Assembly: GCA_047630175.1 (NCBI GenBank)
Contig: JBLHVI010000032.1
Location: 1-39,054 of the forward strand
Source: UBA4582 sp047630175
GTDB taxonomy: Bacteria; Pseudomonadota; Gammaproteobacteria; Pseudomonadales; Azotimanducaceae
Direction of reading: 5' to 3'
Length of the DNA: 39,054 bases
Shown here: one piece after another, positions 16,716 to 24,759 of the stretch
Layout of the letters: every line of letters starts with the position of its first letter
How positions within the stretch are numbered: position 1 is the first letter of the stretch
Program-made: the position numbers and the translations under genes
The notes under the pieces: generated by a model
The model's input: the letters and a program-made list of their open reading frames with translations, nothing else
Told to the model about the DNA's origin: nothing
Database searches by the model: none

Positions 16716-16889
16716 ATGAATTTGAGTTATGAGTGAATTGATCATAGCATCGTCGCCGCAAGGTCAGTACTAGCAGTGAAAAGTGGCTGATGAATCGCAG
16801 ATGATCGCGAGCTGTTAGGCCACAGCCTGCAGGCACCAGCAAATGACGGCAATCAATAACAAGCAATTTAAGTAAAAATGGAGTTTCGT

Positions 16890-17906
16890 GTGGATAAGGT
16901 AAATGTGGCAATAGTGGGTGCGACCGGTGCCGTGGGTGAGGCAATGTTGGAGTTACTGGCGGAGCGTAATTTCCCAGTGGACAACCTGGTGCTGTTAGCG
17001 AGCGAGAATTCTGCGGGTACAGCGCTGCAGTTTAGGGGAAAGTCTATCAGGGTTGGGAATCTGGCCACTTTCGATTTTAGTCAGACGCACATTGGCCTGT
17101 TTTCGGCAGGCGGCGCTGTTTCAGCGCAGTATGCGCCGATTGCAGCCTCTCAGGGCTGTGTTGTCATCGATAACACCTCGTACTTTCGCCGTGACCCAGA
17201 GATTCCCCTTATTATCCCTGAGGTTAATCCTGAGCGCATCGATGATTATAAAAAGCGCAATATCATTGCTAATCCGAACTGCTCGACGATTCAGATGCTG
17301 GTGGCATTGAAGCCTTTGCATGACGCCGTCGGGATTCGGCGCATCAACGTCTGCACCTACCAAGCGGTTTCAGGCGCCGGCAAGCGTGCAATCGAGGAGT
17401 TGGCCGGGCAAACTGCACGCCTGCTTAATGGTCAGCCCACGGAACTCAAGGTCTTTACCCGCCAGATTAGCTTCAACGTTATTCCACATATCGGTAGCTT
17501 TGAAGACAATGGCTATACCAACGAAGAAATGAAGATGGTCTGGGAGACACATAAAATTTTGGAGGATGACAGCATTGAGGTGAATCCCACCTGCGTCCGG
17601 GTGCCGGTGTTTTATGGGCACTCCGAGGCAATACATATCGAGTTGAAAGCGCCTTTGACAGCAGCGGCAGCCAGAGAATTACTGGCGGTTGCGCCGGGCG
17701 TGACCTTAATAGATGAGTTAGCGGATGGTGGCTACCCAACGCCAGTTTCAGATTCCGCAGGCAACGACCCGGTATTTGTCGGACGCCTACGTGCAGATAT
17801 TTCTGCAGCCAACGGTCTGAACCTATGGGTCGTCTCAGACAATGTCCGCAAAGGTGCTGCGCTTAACAGTATACAAATCGCTGAAGTTTTGGTAAAACGT
17901 CTGTAA
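16890..17906 (+). CDS. asd: aspartate-semialdehyde dehydrogenase
   Basis: Reduces aspartyl-4-phosphate to aspartate semialdehyde with NADPH, on the way to lysine/diaminopimelate, threonine and methionine. The NADP-binding motif VAIVGATGAVGE is at the N-terminus. The catalytic cysteine is in NPNCSTIQ (C131), the substrate glutamine in YQAVSGAGKRA (Q158), and the arginine and histidine in RVPVFYGHSE (R237, H244). All key residues are present, so this is a true enzyme and not the inactive Usg-like paralogue. Start: GTG at 16890 has GGAG 6 nt upstream and gives 338 residues, the usual length. An ATG at 16878 (four residues longer) has no ribosome binding site and overlaps that GGAG. Confidence 0.95.
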   Translation: MDKVNVAIVGATGAVGEAMLELLAERNFPVDNLVLLASENSAGTALQFRGKSIRVGNLATFDFSQTHIGLFSAGGAVSAQYAPIAASQGCVVIDNTSYFRRDPEIPLIIPEVNPERIDDYKKRNIIANPNCSTIQMLVALKPLHDAVGIRRINVCTYQAVSGAGKRAIEELAGQTARLLNGQPTELKVFTRQISFNVIPHIGSFEDNGYTNEEMKMVWETHKILEDDSIEVNPTCVRVPVFYGHSEAIHIELKAPLTAAAARELLAVAPGVTLIDELADGGYPTPVSDSAGNDPVFVGRLRADISAANGLNLWVVSDNVRKGAALNSIQIAEVLVKRL

Positions 17907-18000
17907 TAAGCGACACTTATGGCAACATTTGTAGACTGTTTCTAGGTTTGATCCCTAAGCTATTTGAGGTCGATGCGTGCGTTTCGGTGCGGCGTTCCGA

Positions 18001-18018
18001 CTCTTTTGGGGAAAAGAG
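18001..18018 (+). promoter_or_regulatory. hairpin overlapping the fimV ribosome binding site
   Basis: CTCTTTT (18001-18007) pairs perfectly with AAAAGAG (18012-18018) around the loop GGGG. The right arm includes the first three bases of the GAGAGG ribosome binding site (18016-18021) of fimV. The stem could limit fimV translation; this is inference. Confidence 0.45.
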
Positions 18019-18032
18019 AGGTAATAACAACA

Positions 18033-20873
18033 ATGATTCAACGTTTATTATGGTTTGGCGCTGTCGTTCTGACCTTCAGCGCGCCTGCAACGTTCGGTTT
18101 GGGGTTAGGCAAACTCGACCTGAAATCTGCACTCAATCAGCAATTTAAGGCCGAAGTCGAACTCACCGGGGTACGTAACCTGGCACTCGAAGAGATTCTG
18201 GTGAATCTGGCGACCCCAAAAGACTTCCAGCGCGTTGGCGTAGAGCGTAACTATGCGTTGACTGACCTGCGTTTTAAGGTGGTTGACGCAGACGGTGGTG
18301 GTAAGCTTTTGCGCATATCCAGCACGCGACCCATTACTGAGCCCTATCTGAACTTTCTGGTCGAGGCCATGTGGCCAAGCGGTCGGATTCTGCGTGAATA
18401 CACCGTCTTACTTGACCCGCCCGTTTTCACTGAAAGCCGTGTCGAACCATTACAAACTGCTGAACTACAGCGTGCACCAGCGTCGAAGCCGACGCCAGCG
18501 CCTGTGCGGCAAGCGACACCACGTATCGTTGAGCCTGCCGCCAGCGTCGCAACACTGACGGCAGGCATGCAGGAAGGTGCAGTAGACGCAGACGCAGACG
18601 ATTACGGCGTTACTGGCGCGGGTGACACGTTGTGGACAATCGCCTTGAAGGTTCGGCCGTCTGACCAAGTCACTGTTCAGCAAACCATGTTGGCGTTGCA
18701 GCAGGCCAATCCTAATGCCTTCATCAATAATAATATCAATCTGTTAAAAGCCGGTTATGTGCTGCGCATCCCCGATGCCAGCGAAATTCGCGATCGTACC
18801 GCGACTGCGGCGGTCGGAGAAGTCCGTGCCCAGAATGACGAATTTGATGCTTACAGGAGTGGGCGGCCCGTCGCTCAGCTAGATGGTTCAGCGCGCCGCA
18901 ATCGCAATCAAGAGAGTGACGCTGCTAGCGAAAGCGGTGAGCTAAAACTGTTGGCTGGTGATCGGCGCGAAGACGATGAGGCAGGCGAGCGAGCTGTCGG
19001 CGGTAATTCCATTACCCCAGAGATGCAGGCTAATTTAGCCGTCGCTCGTGAGGACCTTGATCGGACCCGACGCGCGAACGCTGATTTGACCGGCCGCTTA
19101 GATGACCTGGCAGGCCAGATCGAGACGCTCAACGAGATCGTAAAACTTAAGGACGATCAACTCGCAGCCCTGCGTGCCGAAATTCAAAACGCACAAGCAA
19201 CGGACACTGCTGTCAGTAAGCCAGCATCTGTTCCTAGTGAGTCTGACGAGAACCTGCTGGCCAATCTGTTTGTACAGGTTGGGCTGGGGCTGCTCTTGAT
19301 TGGTTGTTTGGCGGCCGGACTGCTAGTACGCAAGCGACGTCAAGACGCGGCGTCTTTGGACGAAGATGAGTTCGATCATCAATCCTTGGAAGAGGCTGCA
19401 GACATTGAGGAAGAAGTTTTGTTGCCCGCAGAGATCGATGATGACGGCGCAGAGGACTTTGACGAGGATGTATCTCCAGAAACGTCAGATGTACTGGGTG
19501 AGGTGGAGATTTATATTGCTTACGGGCGTTTTCCTCAGGCGACAAGCTTTCTTGAAAAAGCTATTGATGCGGAACCTTCACGCACCGACCTAAGGCTAAA
19601 GTTGCTAGAGGTGTTGGTACAGACCGGCGACGGCACTGCCTTCAACCTGGCGCTTGAACAACTCCGTCCTATGGGCGATGTCGTAGCGCTGGAGCATGCG
19701 CTGGCACTTCAGGCACAAATTCCAGGTGCTGCGGCGAATGCTGCCGCAGCTATGGACTCTACCATTATTAACTACGAACCCGTTGAGGCCATTGAAGCGC
19801 CTGATGACGACGGAGATCTGTCCTTTGATTTAGATGACCTTGACAGTGAGACCGAAGACAATGTCTTTGAATATGACGGTGCCGATGACTTAGAACTGGA
19901 CCTTGATGATGACGACAGCATCGGTGCTGCTGATGACAAAACCGTCGTACTCGACACACCTGCCGTCGCCGAATTAGACGATGACGATGACGAGCTCGAC
20001 CTTGACCTTGATCTTGACCTTGATTTAGATCTCGGCGACGAAACACTGTCTTTGGATGGCGATTTTGACTTAGACCTTGAAGATGAACTTGACGGTGAAC
20101 TCGATGATGATCTTGATTTAGAAAGCAGTCTTGATCTTGATGTAGACGAAGATTTAACCATGGATGAGTTGTCTCTGGACGCAGTTGCGTCGCTGCCCAG
20201 TGAGGACGCAGTGACGGCGGCGTCCGACGACGATGCTCTCGATCTCGATGATACACTGACGCTCGATGCTGACGATAAAGCACTCAGTCTCGATGGTGCG
20301 TTGGATCCTGAAGACGATGAACTAAGCCTCGATCTAGAAGACGACGGCCTAAGCCTCGATCTAGAAGACGACGGCCTAAGCCTTGATCTAGAAGATGATG
20401 GTTTAACGCTTGACCTAGAAGAAGATGACCTGACTCCTGATCTAGAAGACGACGGCCTAAGCCTTGATCTAGAAGATGATGGCTTTACTCTTGACCTAGA
20501 AGAAGATGATGATGGGCTGACCTTGGATCTTGACGACGATGCGCTAAGTCTTGATCTAGAAGACGATGGCCTGTCGCTTGATCTTGAAGATGATGGCTTA
20601 ACCCTTGATCTTGAAGAAGATGCGTTAGTCCTCGGCGAAGCCGATGAAGATGGCGCTTTCAGTCTCGATATGGAAGATGACGACCTTGATCTAGATGATG
20701 ACAGTTTTAGTCTCGATCTTGACGAGGACGTAGAGTCGAAAATGAATCTAGCCCGGGCTTATATCGACATGGATGACAAAGATAGTGCGCGCAAGACTCT
20801 CGGTGAGGTTCTCGAGATGGGTAACGATGCCGAGATTGAGCAAGCCAAGTCGATGCTTGAGCAAATAGGCTAG
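18033..20873 (+). CDS. fimV: FimV-like pilus assembly / polar hub protein
   Basis: Inner-membrane, peptidoglycan-binding protein related to Pseudomonas FimV, needed for type IV pilus assembly, twitching and polar localisation. From the ATG at 18033 (AGAGG upstream; an earlier ATG at 17964 is unlikely) it has 946 residues. There is a signal peptide (about 1-24) and the FimV N-terminal domain (LGKLDLKSALNQQFKAEVEL, to about 130). A LysM-type domain follows (GDTLWTIALKVRP to VLRIPDAS, about 195-250), then a coiled coil (about 333-390) and one transmembrane helix (about 411-432). A very acidic cytoplasmic region holds one TPR-like segment (YGRFPQATSFLEKAIDAEP), an Asp/Leu repeat array (about 761-861) and the conserved C-terminal FimV domain (SKMNLARAYIDMDDKDSAR to the end). 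The order asd-fimV-truA is that of Pseudomonas. Confidence 0.95.
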   Translation: MIQRLLWFGAVVLTFSAPATFGLGLGKLDLKSALNQQFKAEVELTGVRNLALEEILVNLATPKDFQRVGVERNYALTDLRFKVVDADGGGKLLRISSTRPITEPYLNFLVEAMWPSGRILREYTVLLDPPVFTESRVEPLQTAELQRAPASKPTPAPVRQATPRIVEPAASVATLTAGMQEGAVDADADDYGVTGAGDTLWTIALKVRPSDQVTVQQTMLALQQANPNAFINNNINLLKAGYVLRIPDASEIRDRTATAAVGEVRAQNDEFDAYRSGRPVAQLDGSARRNRNQESDAASESGELKLLAGDRREDDEAGERAVGGNSITPEMQANLAVAREDLDRTRRANADLTGRLDDLAGQIETLNEIVKLKDDQLAALRAEIQNAQATDTAVSKPASVPSESDENLLANLFVQVGLGLLLIGCLAAGLLVRKRRQDAASLDEDEFDHQSLEEAADIEEEVLLPAEIDDDGAEDFDEDVSPETSDVLGEVEIYIAYGRFPQATSFLEKAIDAEPSRTDLRLKLLEVLVQTGDGTAFNLALEQLRPMGDVVALEHALALQAQIPGAAANAAAAMDSTIINYEPVEAIEAPDDDGDLSFDLDDLDSETEDNVFEYDGADDLELDLDDDDSIGAADDKTVVLDTPAVAELDDDDDELDLDLDLDLDLDLGDETLSLDGDFDLDLEDELDGELDDDLDLESSLDLDVDEDLTMDELSLDAVASLPSEDAVTAASDDDALDLDDTLTLDADDKALSLDGALDPEDDELSLDLEDDGLSLDLEDDGLSLDLEDDGLTLDLEEDDLTPDLEDDGLSLDLEDDGFTLDLEEDDDGLTLDLDDDALSLDLEDDGLSLDLEDDGLTLDLEEDALVLGEADEDGAFSLDMEDDDLDLDDDSFSLDLDEDVESKMNLARAYIDMDDKDSARKTLGEVLEMGNDAEIEQAKSMLEQIG
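20313..20615 (+). repeat. 27-bp coding repeat array in fimV, eleven units
   Basis: In-frame units of nine codons with consensus DDGLSLDLE, starting at 20313. Ten units are 27 bp and one (20502-20534) is 33 bp. Several are nearly identical at DNA level (CTAGAAGACGACGGCCTAAG recurs), which points to recent slippage or recombination. The flanks are also Asp-rich but not in register. Confidence 0.92.
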
Positions 20874-20901
20874 TGCCGAGCTGTCCTCATGCCATCAACG
20901 C

Positions 20902-20929
20902 AGGCCCGGTTTTTCCGGGCCTTTTCTTT
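20902..20929 (+). terminator. Rho-independent terminator of fimV
   Basis: Stem GGCCCGG (20903-20909) / CCGGGCC (20915-20921) with a five-T loop, then TTTTCTTT. It lies 29 nt after the fimV stop and separates fimV from truA. Confidence 0.88.
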
Positions 20930-21021
20930 CCTACCAGCGCGACGTGTCTCTGCAAGCCGTTTTCTAGGACATGTCCTTTATGAATAGCTCCCTATGAAAT
21001 GCGCTATATGAACAGTTTTTT

Positions 21022-21813
21022 ATGCAAAGGATAGCGCTAGGCGTCAACTATACGGGCTCTGCTTTTGTCGGCTGGCAGGCCCAGCGCCAAGGCGCCACCG
21101 TCCAGCAGGCAGTTGAAGCTGCATTGTCAAAAATTGCCGCCGGCCCCATCAAGGTCATCTGCGCGGGTCGCACTGATACCGGGGTGCACGCCACTAGGCA
21201 AGTTATACATTTTGATTCTCTTGTTGACCGGCCCACCAGAGCCTGGGTGTTAGGGACGAACGCGCACTTGCCTGACACCGTAGCAGTGCACTGGAGTTGC
21301 CCTGTTGATGATGCTTTCAGTGCACGCTTTAGCGCAACCGCGCGCCGTTATCTTTACACCATTCACAATACGTCAGTGCGCTCGTCCATTGGCGCTGGGA
21401 TGTTCACACGAGAGCATCGTCCGCTGGACGTTGACAGAATGCAGGCCGCCGCTCAGGCACTCGTCGGTGAGCATGATTTTTCTGCGTTCCGCGCGTCTAA
21501 GTGTCAGTCTCGTACCCCCATGCGTAATATTCATGAGATTTCGGTTCAGCGGCGTGGCGATATGGTGTTGATCAATGTTGCTGCAAACGCTTTTTTACAT
21601 CATATGGTACGTAATATCGCCGGTGTTTTGATGGATATTGGCGCCGGTGAGCAGGCGCTCGATTGGGCTGCCCGCTTATTGGCCCAGCGCGATCGAACGT
21701 TGGCTGCTATGACCGCGCCACCCCATGGCTTGTACTTGGTGGACGTAGTTTATCCGGCTCGGTTTGGCTTACCTCAGGGGCCAGTGATACCGCACTTTTT
21801 CGCCGGCGAATAA
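21022..21813 (+). CDS. truA: tRNA pseudouridine(38-40) synthase TruA
   Basis: Converts uridines 38-40 of the tRNA anticodon arm to pseudouridine. The catalytic aspartate is D52 in CAGRTDTGVHA. Other family segments are ALGVNYTGSAFVGWQAQ at the N-terminus, ARRYLYTIHN, and FLHHMVRNIAGVLMDIG near residue 195. Length is 263 (E. coli 270). It starts at the ATG at 21022; the frame is closed by a TGA at 20995, so no longer form exists. The ribosome binding site is poor. It lies between the fimV terminator and trpF, as in Pseudomonas. Confidence 0.95.
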   Translation: MQRIALGVNYTGSAFVGWQAQRQGATVQQAVEAALSKIAAGPIKVICAGRTDTGVHATRQVIHFDSLVDRPTRAWVLGTNAHLPDTVAVHWSCPVDDAFSARFSATARRYLYTIHNTSVRSSIGAGMFTREHRPLDVDRMQAAAQALVGEHDFSAFRASKCQSRTPMRNIHEISVQRRGDMVLINVAANAFLHHMVRNIAGVLMDIGAGEQALDWAARLLAQRDRTLAAMTAPPHGLYLVDVVYPARFGLPQGPVIPHFFAGE

Positions 21814-21815
21814 GC

Positions 21816-21852
21816 CTGCAGGTGTTATCGAACCTGCAGATTCTGTTATACT
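21816..21852 (+). promoter_or_regulatory. candidate trpF promoter with overlapping dyad
   Basis: TATACT at 21847-21852 is a good -10 box 35 nt before the trpF ATG. The -35 position (about 21824-21829) falls in the loop of a perfect 7-bp dyad, CTGCAGG (21816-21822) / CCTGCAG (21833-21839). The dyad could be an operator for the trpFBA genes or a weak end-of-truA hairpin; no T-run follows. Confidence 0.4.
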
Positions 21853-21886
21853 CACGCTCCTTTTCAGCACCCGAAATAGTAGATTT

Positions 21887-22588
21887 ATGGTTACCCGGGT
21901 AAAAATTTGCGGCCTTACAAATACAGCGGATGTCTTTGCTGCCGTCGGCGCTGGCGCGTCTGCTCTAGGTTTCAATATGTACCAACCCAGCCCGCGCTAT
22001 GTAACGCCCATGCAGGCGCAGCTGCTTTGTGCTGCCGTGCCTGTGTTCGTCAGTCGAGTAGGGTTGTTCGTTAATCATAGTCGTGACCAAATATTGCAAA
22101 TATGTGAAGAGGTGGACTTCGATCTCCTGCAATTTCATGGTGACGAGTCCAATGAGTTTTGTGCGAGCTTCGACCGCCCTTTTATCAAGGCGATAAGGGT
22201 AGCGCCCGGAGATGATCTGGTGGCGGTGGTTGACCGTTTTCCTGATAGCCGAGGAATCTTGTTGGACGCATTCACTGATGGTCTGTATGGCGGTACTGGT
22301 CGTACTATTGATTGGCAACAGATTCCGGCGCTCAAGCAGGCTGTAATTCTTGCAGGCGGGCTCGATGAAGATAATGTCGGCGATGCTATTCGCCAAGCAA
22401 GGCCATTTGCTGTTGATGTCAGTGGTGGCGTTGAACGCAGTCGTGGCGTGAAAGATGCAGACAAGATGCGGCGATTTATGGCTGCAGTAAACAGGACTGA
22501 TACAGCGCCCGATGTGTCGCTTAATGGCGATGGGCGAATGGGTAATCAGAGCCAGGTAATTAAGACAGATCTCGAACAGAACGGATGA
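21887..22588 (+). CDS. trpF: phosphoribosylanthranilate isomerase
   Basis: Amadori rearrangement of N-(5-phosphoribosyl)anthranilate in tryptophan synthesis. It is a TIM-barrel protein starting VKICGLTN, with the catalytic cysteine C8 and the catalytic aspartate D127 in ILLDAFTDGLYGGTG. The phosphate-binding end reads AGGLDEDN and VDVSGGVE. Length is 233, longer than the usual 200-210: after FMAAVNR there is a polar tail of about 28 residues (TDTAPDV to LEQNG) that I cannot match to any domain. The stop is 4 nt before the trpB ATG. Confidence 0.95.
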   Translation: MVTRVKICGLTNTADVFAAVGAGASALGFNMYQPSPRYVTPMQAQLLCAAVPVFVSRVGLFVNHSRDQILQICEEVDFDLLQFHGDESNEFCASFDRPFIKAIRVAPGDDLVAVVDRFPDSRGILLDAFTDGLYGGTGRTIDWQQIPALKQAVILAGGLDEDNVGDAIRQARPFAVDVSGGVERSRGVKDADKMRRFMAAVNRTDTAPDVSLNGDGRMGNQSQVIKTDLEQNG

Positions 22589-22592
22589 TGTT

Positions 22593-23852
22593 ATGACAGA
22601 ATCAGTGCAATCAGACCGGTTAGCCGGTAGCAACTTGGCTAGTGCGAATGAGGCTATGGCCGTCATGCCGGATGAAACAGGTCACTTCGGTCCATATGGT
22701 GGTCGATTTGTTTCCGAAACGTTGATGACCGCATTGGCGGAACTCGATCAAGCCTACAATCGATTGAAAAACGACAAGAAATTCTTGGCAAGTTTTCACG
22801 GTGACCTAGAGCATTATGTCGGCCGTCCATCGCCTTTGTATTTTGCTGAGCGCCTGACACAAGCAGCGGGTGGCGCGCGGATTATGCTCAAGCGTGAGGA
22901 TCTAAACCACACGGGCTCGCACAAGATCAATAACTGCATCGGACAGGCGTTGCTGGCCAAGTACATGGGCAAGCCACGCGTGATTGCTGAAACGGGCGCC
23001 GGTCAACATGGCGTTGCCTCAGCGACGGTCGCCGCACGCTTCGGTTTGAAGTGTCGGGTGTATATGGGGGCTGATGATATTGCTCGTCAAAGTCCTAATG
23101 TTTATCGCATGAAATTGCTCGGTGCGGAAGTCGTGTCGGTCACCGGTGGGTCTCGGACACTAAAGGATGCGTTGAGCGAAGCTATGCGCGATTGGGTAAC
23201 TAATGTCGATGACACCTACTACATCATCGGCACCGTGGCTGGTCCACACCCTTATCCAATGATGGTCCGTGACTTCCAGTCTGTTATAGGGATTGAGGCA
23301 CGACAGCAAAGCCAGAAACAATTCGGCCGCTTACCCGATGCCGTGGTGGCCTGCGTTGGTGGCGGGTCAAACGCCATGGGTATTTTTCACCCATTTATAG
23401 AAGACCAAGGTGTCCGCTTAATTGGGGTCGAGCCAGCCGGACGGGGTTTACATACCGTAGAGCACGCTGCGCCACTGAGTAAGGGGCGTGTCGGGATACT
23501 GCATGGTACGCGTACCTACTTGATGCAAGATGAAGAAGGGCAGGTAAGCGACACGCACTGTATTTCAGCGGGTTTGGATTACCCGGGCGTGGGTCCAGAA
23601 CATGCGTGGTTGAAAGATATCAATCGGGCGGAGTATGTTGCCATTGATGATCAAAAAGCACTGCATGCGTTCCGCCAATTAAATTTGCTGGAAGGTATTT
23701 TACCAGCGCTCGAGTCGGCTCACGCAGTGGCCTATGCGATGGAACTGGCTGCCACCATGAGCCCAGAGCAGACGATTGTTGTGAACATGTCTGGCAGGGG
23801 CGATAAAGACATTCCAACCATGGCGAAGCTTGATGGTATGCGCCTTGATTAG
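22593..23852 (+). CDS. trpB: tryptophan synthase beta chain
   Basis: PLP enzyme that condenses indole with serine. The PLP-binding lysine is K111 in LNHTGSHKINN. The phosphate loop is GGGSNAMG (about residues 255-262), and the GAGQHGVASAT segment forms the active-site loop. Residues from MPDETGHFGPYGGRFVSETL onward match the ordinary TrpB N-terminus, so the ATG at 22593 adds about 24 residues (MTESVQSDRL to NEAMAV). The internal ATGs at 22656 and 22665 lack properly spaced ribosome binding sites, so the longer form (419 residues) is kept. trpA follows after 24 nt. Confidence 0.96.
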   Translation: MTESVQSDRLAGSNLASANEAMAVMPDETGHFGPYGGRFVSETLMTALAELDQAYNRLKNDKKFLASFHGDLEHYVGRPSPLYFAERLTQAAGGARIMLKREDLNHTGSHKINNCIGQALLAKYMGKPRVIAETGAGQHGVASATVAARFGLKCRVYMGADDIARQSPNVYRMKLLGAEVVSVTGGSRTLKDALSEAMRDWVTNVDDTYYIIGTVAGPHPYPMMVRDFQSVIGIEARQQSQKQFGRLPDAVVACVGGGSNAMGIFHPFIEDQGVRLIGVEPAGRGLHTVEHAAPLSKGRVGILHGTRTYLMQDEEGQVSDTHCISAGLDYPGVGPEHAWLKDINRAEYVAIDDQKALHAFRQLNLLEGILPALESAHAVAYAMELAATMSPEQTIVVNMSGRGDKDIPTMAKLDGMRLD

Positions 23853-23876
23853 TCAGTATCTCTTGGGAGTTTTAAC

Positions 23877-24686
23877 GTGAGTCGTATTACCGCGTGTTTT
23901 CAAACGCTGGCTGAGCGTAAGCGCAAGGCATTGATCGTGTACTTGGTAGCTGGCGATCCAAATCCAACCGTTACGGTACCGTTGATGCACGCGATGGTGG
24001 CACGAGGAGCCAGCATTATCGAGTTGGGTTTCCCATTTACAGATCCTGAGGCAGAAGGGCCTGTGATTCAACTAGCCCACGAGCGTGCTATGCATCATCG
24101 GGTGAGCCTGCGCCAGACCATGGATATGGTGGAAGAATTCCGCCACCAAGACCAAACAACGCCGGTAGTTCTGATGGGCTACGTCAACCCTATCGAGTCC
24201 ATGGGCTACGAGGCATTCGCTGTTCGTGCTGCGGAAGCTGGGGCCGATGGCACTATTTTGGTTAACGTGCCGCCCGAGGAAGGCGTGGTACTAGACAAGG
24301 CCATGATCGCCAGTGGTCTTGACCCCATTTATCTGCTCGCACCGACCACGCTGGAAGCTAGGGCTAAGATGATCTTCGAACGTAGTCGTGGTTTTACCTA
24401 CTACGTGTCGCTGAAAGGCACAACGGGTGCGGCGAATCTTGATATTGACGACGTGCGAGAAAAGGTTTCCGCCTTCAAGCAATATGCAACAACGCCTTTG
24501 GTTGTTGGATTTGGGATCAAAGATGGAAAATCTGCGGCGCAGGTCGCTCAGGTATGCGACGGCGCCGTCGTGGGAACAGCACTGGTAAGTTTGATGGAAG
24601 CGCATGTGAATGACCCTGAAGCCATGCAGCAAGCCGTTGGGGATTTGATCGCCGAGATGCGCCAAGCCATGGACGCCGTCTCTTAA
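23877..24686 (+). CDS. trpA: tryptophan synthase alpha chain
   Basis: Cleaves indole-3-glycerol phosphate and channels indole to TrpB. It is a TIM barrel of 269 residues. The general acid/base E49 is present in IIELGFPFTDP. The second catalytic position, Asp60 in E. coli, is glutamate here (E60 in PEAEGPVIQ). The substrate-loop region reads SLKGTTGAANLDIDD, a shorter variant than in enterics, and the phosphate site is VGFGIKDGKSA and VVGTALV. Start is a GTG at 23877 with GGGAG about 8 nt upstream; no in-frame ATG fits the family N-terminus. In many relatives accD follows; here folC does. Confidence 0.95.
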   Translation: MSRITACFQTLAERKRKALIVYLVAGDPNPTVTVPLMHAMVARGASIIELGFPFTDPEAEGPVIQLAHERAMHHRVSLRQTMDMVEEFRHQDQTTPVVLMGYVNPIESMGYEAFAVRAAEAGADGTILVNVPPEEGVVLDKAMIASGLDPIYLLAPTTLEARAKMIFERSRGFTYYVSLKGTTGAANLDIDDVREKVSAFKQYATTPLVVGFGIKDGKSAAQVAQVCDGAVVGTALVSLMEAHVNDPEAMQQAVGDLIAEMRQAMDAVS

Positions 24687-24759
24687 GGGTTTTGTACAAG
24701 CCCGCCATGCAAACTTGTTATATGTGTAAGCCTAGCCAGTATTGGATGGAAAAAAGATC

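Noticed and set aside
16696..16889. Lysine riboswitch upstream of asd.
   Set aside because: The region is under 200 nt and shows only small separate palindromes, not the long five-helix arrangement of the lysine riboswitch.
19768..20283. Minus-strand ORFs opposite the acidic part of fimV, very rich in Ser/Arg or His/Arg/Gln.
   Set aside because: They are mirror images of the Asp/Leu-rich repeats in the real gene; no start signals and no family features.
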